Below, piece after piece: positions 62,701 through 64,000 of a stretch of DNA of 64,000 nt; position 1 is the stretch's first letter, and every line of letters begins with the position of its first letter. The translations under genes were made by a program, and so were the position numbers. Below the pieces are notes generated by a model. That model was not told where the DNA came from, searched no databases, and saw nothing but the letters and a program-made list of their open reading frames with translations. The DNA comes from Ctena decussata. Taxonomy: Eukaryota; Mollusca; Bivalvia; Lucinida; Lucinidae. The stretch covers positions 16,630,460 to 16,694,459 of the forward strand of contig OZ022500.1 of assembly GCA_963989385.1 (NCBI GenBank), given 5' to 3'.

Positions 62701-62760
62701 CACCACAGCGCCTTGTACTCGCGAACAGGGGAGACAGGGGACGATCTGACCCTGAATGTT
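12789..62760 (+). CDS. Secreted GH18 chitinase (chitotriosidase/AMCase-like), five exons, 3' end outside window
   Basis: Family knowledge: GH18 chitinases hydrolyse beta-1,4 bonds of chitin by substrate-assisted catalysis; in molluscs they act in digestion, immunity and shell matrix. Seen: coding segments 12789-12843, 19150-19333, 59856-60108, 61788-61912 and 62637-62760 have GT-AG borders and compatible phases (1, 2, 0, 2, 0), giving 247 uninterrupted codons. Residues 1-18 form a hydrophobic signal peptide. VCYYTNW begins the barrel. Cys24 and Cys49 match the conserved N-terminal disulfide. LLSVGGWN is at about 97-104 and DGVDIDWE (DxxDxDxE, catalytic Glu144) at 137-144. MTYDLHG at about 214-220 supplies the Tyr-Asp substrate contacts. 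All catalytic acids seen so far are intact, so an active enzyme is expected. The C-terminal half of the barrel and any chitin-binding domain must lie beyond the window. Intron 2 is about 40.5 kb and filled with mobile and satellite DNA. Confidence 0.93.
12844..12915 (+). promoter_or_regulatory. Possible alternative in-frame extension of chitinase exon 1 (second 5' splice site)
   Basis: A second donor, ATTG|GTAAGT, lies at 12916, exactly 72 bases after the first donor. Use of the downstream site keeps phase 1 and adds 24 codons with no stop right after the signal peptide. The inserted peptide would begin GKCTIRAPLGQF. The interval is mostly a hairpin. Whether the downstream donor is used cannot be told from sequence. 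The upstream donor gives the canonical product. Confidence 0.35.
12859..12909. repeat. 51-bp hairpin just after chitinase exon 1 donor
   Basis: The arms read GAGCACCGCT..GCCAATTCCGTGA and its reverse complement, about 25 bp each with two mismatches and almost no loop. It starts 15 bases downstream of the first donor and ends just before the second donor. In pre-mRNA it would fold stably between the two competing 5' splice sites. Confidence 0.85.
12939..13570 (+). repeat. AAAAGACG foldback array, copy 1
   Basis: After a unique lead (GGTGGCTGGTTTGTGCCATT) the DNA is built of the octamer AAAAGACG (variant AAATAACG), grouped into roughly 23-31-bp units by GCCACGCG/GCCATGCG. Orientation is forward to about 13166, reversed from about 13189 to 13430 after the spacer CATTTGAAACTCTTAATTTG, then forward again. 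All reading frames stay open because of the composition; this is not a gene. Confidence 0.92.
13571..14152. other. No recognised feature (intron 1)
   Basis: AT-rich intronic DNA with a weak internal similarity (CAGTCTGATCAC.. ATTTGCCACTGAAA near 13692 and CAGTC...GGGATTTGCCACTGAAA near 13913). Confidence 0.35.
14153..14330. mobile_element. pogo/Tigger-style MITE
   Basis: The ends TCAAACCTGTCTTAAGGGGT and, inverted, ACAGTCAAACCTGCTTATGT bound a core of TTAAGACAGTTGACCCCTTAA and related motifs. The last ~25 bp (CATAAGCAGGTTTGACTGTATAGCT) is duplicated in tandem at 14340-14363. Confidence 0.55.
14372..14656 (+). mobile_element. tRNA-derived SINE with (CAAT)n tail
   Basis: It is flanked by an exact 14-bp target-site duplication ATAGCTGAATGTAT (14358-14371 and 14657-14670). 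The head CGCGTAGAGCAATCGGTAGG and GGGTTCGATACCTGG are box A and box B of a tRNA-like promoter. The body continues to CGGTCGTTAAG followed by CAAT repeats. A second copy is at 22283-22553. Confidence 0.92.
14797..14860. mobile_element. Stem-loop MITE, copy 3
   Basis: GGTCTACTCTTCAAGGAAAG..TTGCTCCT and its imperfect complement ..CCAAATTCTACTTTCAAGAG. are followed by GCAAAATTGCTTCCC. Same family as 5841, 8897 and 60331. Confidence 0.6.
15329..15371. repeat. (GT)n microsatellite
   Basis: About 21 uninterrupted TG dinucleotides. Confidence 0.98.
15405..15560 (-). mobile_element. LINE 3'-end fragment
   Basis: TAGTCTAGTCTA...CCCATAA..TTGTGAGGTCGTTGGGGCACCACAG...GTCCTGTCTTCAGC.GCC matches the 3' end of the LINE at 55381-57900 in the same orientation. 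Nothing upstream in that LINE is present here, which fits 5' truncation. Confidence 0.7.
15561..16211. other. No recognised feature (intron 1)
   Basis: AT-rich intronic DNA; no supported structure. Confidence 0.35.
16212..16714 (-). repeat. AAAAGACG foldback array, copy 2, inverted relative to copy 1
   Basis: Read on the minus strand it begins with the same lead GGTGGCTGGTTTGTGCCATT and passes through the same spacer (..GAAACTCTTAATTTG.., 16457-16478), so it is the same element in opposite orientation. The two copies are separated by about 2.6 kb and could pair over hundreds of bases in the intron 1 transcript. Confidence 0.92.
16730..16855. repeat. Imperfect hairpin/MITE
   Basis: CGAGCAAAACCCTAGTATTC...ACTACTCGAAAATAT is mirrored by ATATCTTCAAGTAG...GAATACCTGGGTATTGCTCG around ATGCAT at about 16797. 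Confidence 0.65.
16870..17434. other. No recognised feature (intron 1)
   Basis: It contains a 100-codon ORF (16889-17191) with no family resemblance and no splice support; probably chance. Confidence 0.35.
17448..17726 (+). mobile_element. tRNA-derived SINE with (TTTACC)n tail
   Basis: It is flanked by a 13-bp target-site duplication TATCGATGCATTA (17435-17447, 17727-17739). The head GAGGCGCGGTAGTCGAGTGG contains box A and GGTCGTGAGTTCGCGGCTC the box-B region. The body includes CAACCCAGCAGTAAATGGGT and the tail is CCTTTACCTTTACC. A full copy in reverse is at 43666-43929, with fragments at 12470 and 20225. Confidence 0.93.
17740..18830. other. No recognised feature (intron 1)
   Basis: No coding or repeat structure could be supported beyond weak similarity of CATTACCC(G/A)(T/C)AAGCCCC.. 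at 17339 and 18450. Confidence 0.35.
18831..19062. mobile_element. GAGCCGCGACACG foldback MITE, copy 1
   Basis: The ends AGCCGCGACCCAACAAAACC / GGTTTTGTCGTGTCGCG are inverted. The interior is nested palindromes AGCCTGGGC..GCCCAGTCTGATCAGA and its mirror. It ends 88 bp before the chitinase exon 2 acceptor. Confidence 0.88.
19150..19333 (+). CDS. Chitinase coding exon 2 (start of GH18 barrel)
   Basis: The acceptor is ...ATTATCTTCTGTAG|CT and the donor AAT|GTATGT. The exon encodes about residues 19-79, including VCYYTNWAQYR, the second Cys of the conserved disulfide, and THVIYAFAKL (second barrel strand). It ends in the NDESTPWMKG stretch typical of invertebrate family members. It leaves two bases (AT) that combine with G of exon 3 to encode Met80. 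A foldback MITE (18831-19062) ends about 88 bp before the acceptor, so the polypyrimidine and branch-point region is unusually close to inserted DNA. Confidence 0.92.
19561..19790. mobile_element. GAGCCGCGACACG foldback MITE, copy 2
   Basis: GAGCCGCGACACGGGAAAAC..TGTGGTTGTGCG opens it and the mirrored ACCACATTGTTGGTTTTCTC closes it. The AGATCAGCCTGGGCATCCGC / GATGCCCAGGCTGATCT core is present. Confidence 0.9.
20019..20132. repeat. (CT)n followed by (GA)n microsatellite pair
   Basis: About 17 CT units, a short interruption, then an interrupted run of GA. The two tracts are complementary and could form a hairpin. Confidence 0.95.
20225..20415 (+). mobile_element. Degenerate SINE related to 17448
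   Basis: GAGGTCCCGAATTTGAATCCC is box-B-like. GTCGACCCAGCAGTAAGTAGG and GGGCAGCGAAAGGAGAGGAC match the body of the 17448 family. Confidence 0.6.
20911..21146. mobile_element. GAGCCGCGACACG foldback MITE, copy 3
   Basis: GAGCCTCGACAAGAGAAAAC at the left and GTTTTCTCGTGTCGCGGCT at the right are inverted. The core GTCAGATCAGCCTGGACATC / GGATGCCCAGGCTGATCTGA matches its siblings. Confidence 0.9.
21150..22273. other. No recognised feature (intron 2)
   Basis: It contains A-rich homopolymers near 21715 and several short ORFs without family resemblance. Confidence 0.35.
22283..22553 (-). mobile_element. tRNA-derived SINE, second copy of the 14372 family
   Basis: It is flanked by the 9-bp repeat ACATCTGTT (22274-22282, 22554-22562). 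On the minus strand it opens GGGCCGCGAAACGCAGCCGG, has GGTTCGATACCCGGTC as box B, and shares the body TTAACTGACCGGCCCGACAC.. with the 14372 SINE. The tail is AAAACAACAAACAACACGCC. Confidence 0.88.
22563..23440. other. No recognised feature (intron 2)
   Basis: A 116-codon ORF (22653-23003) is lysine/arginine rich but matches nothing I know and lacks splice context. Confidence 0.35.
23533..24142 (+). repeat. Left unique terminal repeat of the giant element
   Basis: About 370 bp of element sequence interrupted by a 236-bp MITE at 23745-23980. It mirrors 51291-51366 plus 54813-55114. Confidence 0.8.
23745..23980. mobile_element. GAGCCGCGACACG foldback MITE, copy 4, inside the giant element's left end
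   Basis: GAGCCGCGACACGACAAAAC .. TTTCTCGTGTCGCAGCTC is flanked by ATAT on both sides. The right arm of the giant element shows the unoccupied site (GATATCG near 54919), so the target duplication is ATAT or AT. Confidence 0.92.
24143..24884 (+). repeat. Diverged monomeric ~115-bp satellite, outer left arm
   Basis: Monomers of the type GCCAGATGCCAATTCGATTT..GACGATTAAAGCTACATAGG..ACCGGCAAACGGCAGCCAGA differ markedly between neighbours. The first ~340 bp are mirrored almost base for base at 50950-51290. Confidence 0.9.
24885..34498 (+). repeat. 1,032-bp higher-order repeat array (nine-mer of ~115-bp monomers)
   Basis: The marker GAGACGCTTTCAGACGATAA recurs at about 24901, 25933, 26965, 27997, 28571, 29603, 30635, 31667, 32698 and 33730. 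That gives eight units of 1,031-1,032 bp, one 574-bp unit (27997-28571, four monomers deleted) and a terminal partial unit. Units differ at few positions, whereas monomers within a unit differ widely, the hallmark of higher-order homogenisation. Each monomer contains the core GCCAGATGCCAATTCG twice. Many 60-110-codon minus-strand frames here are repeat read-through. Confidence 0.96.
34499..38131 (+). repeat. Diverged monomeric satellite, inner left arm
   Basis: Same ~115-bp monomers and orientation as the HOR, without the 1,032-bp periodicity. It stops abruptly at the insertion of the 38132-44827 element and resumes at 44828. Confidence 0.92.
40335..40452 (+). repeat. Left copy of a direct repeat flanking the TTAA element
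   Basis: GTAGACATCCCTACATTGGC..ACTTTAGGATACTGGGGG..TCAAATTGTTTTCAGT matches 42905-43035 in the same orientation. The right copy is uninterrupted at the TTAA. Confidence 0.8.
40457..42866 (+). mobile_element. TTAA-flanked element, 2.4 kb, with AGGCCCCATTGCT end
   Basis: It is bordered by TTAA at 40453-40456 and 42867-42870. The ends AGGCCCCATTGCTCTGTTAG and (inverted) AGTCTCCATAGTCCTATCAG are imperfect TIRs. A 484-bp relative without the internal array lies at 52231-52714. The uninterrupted target is visible at about 43031-43055. Confidence 0.78.
40794..42719 (+). repeat. AGCTCACCTG...CTTGTTT insertion with ~455-bp tandem repeats
   Basis: It begins AGCTCACCTGTCAAGGTGAG and ends CAGGTGAGCGATCGTTGCCC..CTTGTTT. 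Landmark CATTCCGTCGGACCATCC is at 41305, 41761 and 42215. Each unit has ACATGACC(A/G)AGATGGCC and CTTCTTCTC.AGAACC modules. It is absent from the sibling element at 52231-52714, which defines its borders. The repeat style is common in bivalve DNA; its class is not clear. Confidence 0.8.
42905..43055 (+). repeat. Right copy of the direct repeat with unoccupied TTAA site
   Basis: CAAGAATTAATAGTTAAAATCCAGTGAAAT carries on without interruption across TTAA, whereas the left copy is split there by the 40457-42866 element. Confidence 0.75.
43666..43929 (-). mobile_element. tRNA-derived SINE, full copy of the 17448 family
   Basis: It is flanked by ATAACCATA (43657-43665, 43930-43938). On the minus strand it runs from AGAGAGGCACTATGGTCGAG through CAACCCAGCAGTAAATGGGT to the ACCTTTTACC tail. 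Confidence 0.9.
44828..46518 (+). repeat. Diverged monomeric satellite, continuation of left arm
   Basis: Same orientation as 24143-38131. Several monomers carry long T runs (for example 44859-44878) or partial deletions. Confidence 0.9.
46519..46545. other. Satellite inversion junction
   Basis: Forward monomers end in GATTTGAGACGGAATTGCC and inverted ones start at CGATTCGAATTGGTATCTGT. About 15-20 bp (ATTGCCTTATCCCCTTT) belong to neither orientation. Confidence 0.8.
46546..51290 (-). repeat. Inverted satellite arm (right arm)
   Basis: Reverse-complement monomers (..GAATTGGCATCTGGCTGCCG, TTTGCCGGTTTCCTATGTAG..) are mostly unique in sequence. One ~1,150-bp ten-monomer block is duplicated (AAACCTCCCCAATCGAATTT at about 48899 and 50049). 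It lacks the 1,032-bp HOR of the left arm. The last ~340 bp mirror 24143-24480. Confidence 0.92.
51291..51366 (-). repeat. Right unique terminal repeat of giant element, inner part
   Basis: It continues the element's right end up to the Harbinger-like insertion at 51370; the outer part resumes at 54813. Confidence 0.65.
52231..52714 (-). mobile_element. 484-bp TTAA MITE, short relative of 40457-42866
   Basis: It is bordered by TTAA (52227-52230, 52715-52718). On the minus strand it opens AGGCCCTATTGCTCTATCAG and parallels the 2.4-kb element throughout, including GTCATTTTAGTTGGCAACTA and GGAGCCCCAATCACTATTCC. It lacks the 1.9-kb tandem insertion. Confidence 0.82.
52930..53225. repeat. Cluster of GATATCCA/TGGATATC motifs
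   Basis: TGGATATCCA-type words and half-sites, spaced irregularly with AATTAT or AATTTG linkers, fill about 300 bp. They look like an interrupted simple satellite. Confidence 0.7.
53240..53425 (+). mobile_element. tRNA-like SINE
   Basis: GGAAGCTCAGTATATTAAGT then GGTCCCGGGTTCGAGCCCGG (box B with paired arms) resembles a tRNA head. The tail CTGAAATACTGTTAAAAAGG is SINE-like. Confidence 0.6.
53730..53780. repeat. (CT)n microsatellite
   Basis: About 25 CT units without interruption. Confidence 0.98.
54385..54435. repeat. Interrupted (GA)n tract
   Basis: GAGAGAGAGAGA runs with AAGAGGG interruptions. Confidence 0.9.
54813..55114 (-). repeat. Right unique terminal repeat of giant element, outer part
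   Basis: In reverse complement it aligns with 23533-24110 minus the MITE there, and ends at TTAA. Confidence 0.8.
55119..55335 (+). repeat. Right flank plus paralogous unoccupied insertion site
   Basis: TGTTACACACTACTTATAAA (55119) follows the element. A second unit, GAGAAACAACACTATATTTA..CTCTCTCAATTCATGTTACA..TACTTGTGATGG (55197-55315), repeats the left flank (23455-23532) joined directly to this right flank. TTCA stands where TTAA is expected. Confidence 0.78.
55381..57900 (-). pseudogene. Degenerate non-LTR retrotransposon (LINE), reverse-transcriptase remnants
   Basis: On the minus strand successive fragments show an RT order. Near 57010-57279: LQPCQNCRTSSLFSHLSK and LILNRLKP. Near 56247-56492: FDRVWHAAL, IGEWFRTPVGVRQGCVLS. 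At about 56183-56205 the LRFADD catalytic region is broken by a one-base loss. At 55703-56005 there is SLFLYACESWTLTAELEKRT and RCYRRLLNI, the C-terminal region. Several frameshifts and stops make it inactive. The 3' end (55381-55545) is shared with the fragment at 15405. The 5' part is not recognised beyond about 57900. Confidence 0.82.
56490..57003. mobile_element. Unidentified insertion within the LINE
   Basis: LINE coding similarity stops after LYHVFID (ending about 57003) and resumes at the FDRVWH segment (about 56490), which are normally adjacent. The intervening ~510 bp has no clear TIR or target duplication. Confidence 0.45.
57998..58212. mobile_element. Near-perfect palindromic MITE, GGGGC(T/C)GTATTCATAAA ends
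   Basis: CTGGGGCTGTATTCATAAAG..CCACTTAAGTAGTTGC mirrors ..CCACTTAAGTCGTTTTATGAATACGGCCCC. The inner arms GGAGATTCCCTACAACTATG and its complement are perfect. Style fits a Harbinger-type MITE. Confidence 0.88.
58205..58447. mobile_element. Second MITE abutting the first, GG(C/T)CC..TTGTTCAAA ends
   Basis: GGCCCCAGTTTTTCAAACCA and (inverted) GGTCCGGTTGTTCAAAACTA are imperfect TIRs. It shares its first bases with the previous MITE. Confidence 0.55.
58450..59855. other. No recognised feature (end of intron 2)
   Basis: AT-rich DNA with one short palindrome (GATATGACAC/GTGTCATATC at about 59287). It ends in the pyrimidine-rich acceptor of exon 3. Confidence 0.4.
59856..60108 (+). CDS. Chitinase coding exon 3 (catalytic motif)
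   Basis: The acceptor is TTTGTTTCCAG|GT and the donor TTGCAG|GTAAGA. It encodes residues 80-164: YERFDAIK, the GGW strand (LLSVGGWNM), APFTAMV and the catalytic motif DGVDIDWEYPG. The DxxDxDxE acids are all present, with the proton-donor Glu at residue 144. Phase and sequence continue directly from exon 2 although they are 40.5 kb apart, which argues that no exon is missing between them. It ends in phase 0 at LLQ. Confidence 0.95.
60331..60395. mobile_element. Stem-loop MITE, copy 4
   Basis: GGGGCTACTCCTAAAAGAAA..TTGCTACCTG and the mirrored AGGAAATTCTTTCTTTTAAG; same family as 5841, 8897 and 14797. Confidence 0.7.
60474..60694. mobile_element. GAGCCGCGACACG foldback MITE, copy 5
   Basis: CGACACGAAAAAAAAGTTGC..AGATATTAGCCTGGG and mirrored GCCCATGCTGATCTTAGACT..GTTTGTCGAGTCGCGGCTC. 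The left terminus is eroded. Lies in chitinase intron 3. Confidence 0.85.
61069..61704. mobile_element. 636-bp TIR element GGGACGAGTCATTTAT with TTA duplication
   Basis: The ends GGGACGAGTCATTTATAATC and the inverted GGGACGAGTCATTTATTATC flank a CCCC/GGGG-rich interior with recurrent GACCCCCC words. TTA (61066-61068, 61705-61707) borders both sides, fitting PIF/Harbinger-type 3-bp duplication. Confidence 0.8.
61788..61912 (+). CDS. Chitinase coding exon 4
   Basis: The acceptor is ATTTTATTTTTAG|GC. The donor is read as GC|GTAGGT at 61913, because continuing three bases would create an in-frame TAG. It encodes residues 165-205: ACHDEFGRE, a Gly-Lys-Glu linker, then LMIASAVAAGKSKIDAGYDV, the barrel strand and the DAGYDVP segment seen in most animal chitinases. 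Two bases (GC) pair with A of exon 5 to give Ala206. The donor is the weakest splice call of the gene. Confidence 0.9.
61939..62138. mobile_element. 200-bp palindromic MITE GGCGTATTCGACTG, 26 bp after exon 4
   Basis: GGCGTATTCGACTGAGC and the mirrored GCCCAGTCGAATACGCC bound subarms AAGCACTTTTTCTATAGAAA and TTCTTAGCGTGAAACA in both orientations. Confidence 0.88.
62637..62760 (+). CDS. Chitinase coding exon 5 (MTYDLHG strand), last visible exon
   Basis: The acceptor is ATTTCACAG|AT and the donor AATGTT|GTAAGT. It encodes residues 206-247: LLDMINLMTYDLHGSWE followed by a Gly/Thr-rich loop and LTLNV. Tyr216 and Asp217 correspond to conserved substrate-binding residues of GH18 barrels. The exon ends in phase 0. 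The remaining ~150-200 residues of the catalytic domain expected for the family are not found before 64000. Confidence 0.93.
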
Positions 62761-64000
62761 GTAAGTCCTTGTATATGGTTTGCCATCCCTTCTTGTAAGT
62801 GGTTTTAGTATGGAAATTATTTGTCTGTGATTTACACCACTCAGAAACACAGTAAAGCCAACTCACCTCTGATCAACTTGTACGCCTGTGGAGATTAGCC
62901 ATTTTCCGTGCATCCTCATGACTCTCTATATTGTAAACGTGCACGGGGAAGACGCTAATTAGATTGCACGGACATACAGCGCGGAACGTATCTGGGGTCG
63001 GTTTCATGATATGCATATTCATGCTTTATACCTCTGGGAGGTAAATGAATTGGTTTGATCGCCAAGATATTTCATGAAGTAAAAGTCTTCTCGCAGTGGC
63101 TATTGAATTCTTGTCTACAGACTAGCATGGAACAACGCAAGTGCGTGATGCAATTCACAAAATTTCAGTAAGCACTTGAATATTTTTGTGTAGAGACAGC
63201 TGCGCCACAATCCATTTCTTCCATAGTATATTCATTAAACACAAACACAAAATCTTTGTTACACTTTATTTAGGATCCGATTGTGTCAGTTGGTTAAATG
63301 ACATTTGTGTGGAGAAGAAATTTATTTGTTTTCTCTCATCATGAAATAATATCATCCAAGTTTCAAGTCTGTTAACCTTTTGAAAAAGCTTCAATAATTT
63401 ACATGTGATAGCTCAAAGTTGAAATTAAATGTCGATTTGTTGTTTGGCTTTTGAATTCTTTCACTTATAAAAATGCTGCGGGTTTTAATAAGCACAAACT
63501 ATTGCTTTCTTCCTCAAATTTATTGACAAGTTTTTATTAATTAAGTGATTTGTCAATGATAATGCTTATCATTTTTGTTGACAAATAAACAACCAACCGT
63601 TTAACGCTCTCGCAAAGTTCGAATAAAGAAAATACTTGTAAAATATATTACTGTTACTTGTTGTCTGTCTCCACTCCGTTATCGTATCTTTATAATTATT
63701 ATTATTACAATAAACTCAGACATTGATAAAACCTTTTCCGTAGCACCGTAAAAAATATACAATCATTTCAAATGACAAAAGAAGACAATGATGCGAACGT
63801 TTTTGCACTAGGGCGGCCAACTTGTAAAGCAAGGGCTCACTGTGTTTGCAGTGGGTGAGGGTGGAGGCTGTCTGGATAGTATTCGTCTGTCCGTCTCTAT
63901 TCTATCGCCATCTCGCGGGGTGCTTGATACAGACTAATGGATCGCAGTTTTTGTTTTCATTCAAGTTCTGGAGACTTGGTTAAGTAAGGAAAGAGAGAGG
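62761..64000. other. Chitinase intron 5, incomplete
   Basis: AT-rich; no further GH18 exon (no WAL, GGAM or similar barrel strand motif) was found up to the edge. The last ~200 bp (GGGCGGCCAACTTGTAAAGC.., GGTGAGGGTGGAGGC) may be a diverged repeat. Confidence 0.45.

Overview
The window is animal nuclear DNA, most likely from a bivalve mollusc. It is AT-rich and intron-dominated, full of MITEs, tRNA-derived SINEs, LINE remnants and satellite DNA, and has no operons or long ORFs. The only convincing host gene is a secreted glycoside hydrolase family 18 (GH18) chitinase on the + strand. Its first five visible coding exons are at 12789-12843, 19150-19333, 59856-60108, 61788-61912 and 62637-62760. 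All junctions are GT-AG and join in phase into 247 codons carrying a signal peptide, the GGW strand, the complete DxxDxDxE catalytic motif and the MTYDLHG strand. The gene runs off the right edge. The bivalve assignment is inference from the chitinase sequence and the repeat types.

Layout: 1-12788 is upstream of the first coding exon and holds only repeats (diverged tandem duplications, a reverse-transcriptase fossil, several MITEs, SINEs and a perfect 68-bp palindrome). Intron 1 (12844-19149) opens with a 51-bp hairpin and a second in-frame 5' splice site. It also carries two oppositely oriented copies of a foldback array built on the octamer AAAAGACG, SINEs with clear target-site duplications, and MITEs. 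Introns 3 and 4 carry further MITEs close to splice sites.

Intron 2 (19334-59855, about 40.5 kb) is the remarkable part. Positions 23533-55114 behave as one giant inverted, TTAA-flanked element of about 31.6 kb. Unique ends of about 370-380 bp are inverted relative to each other and start GGTGGTGAT. Inside them lie inverted arms made of a ~115-bp satellite. The left arm contains a homogenised 1,032-bp nine-monomer higher-order repeat (HOR), flanked by diverged monomers, an organisation best known from centromeric satellites. The right arm is shorter and inverted. A paralogous unoccupied copy of the insertion site lies just right of the element. Later insertions are nested in it: a 236-bp foldback MITE in the left end, a 3,440-bp PIF/Harbinger-like element with CTG target duplications in the right end, and a 6.7-kb element with subterminal GAGCGCAAAACTA motifs in the satellite. 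The last of these itself contains another TTAA-flanked element, a 455-bp tandem array and a SINE. No transposase was recognised in any of them.

Small ORFs across the window are almost all read-through of repeats. Functional statements about the chitinase come from family knowledge. Statements about element history come from comparing copies within this window by eye. Repeat boundaries are accurate to a few bases where a target duplication is cited and otherwise to tens of bases.
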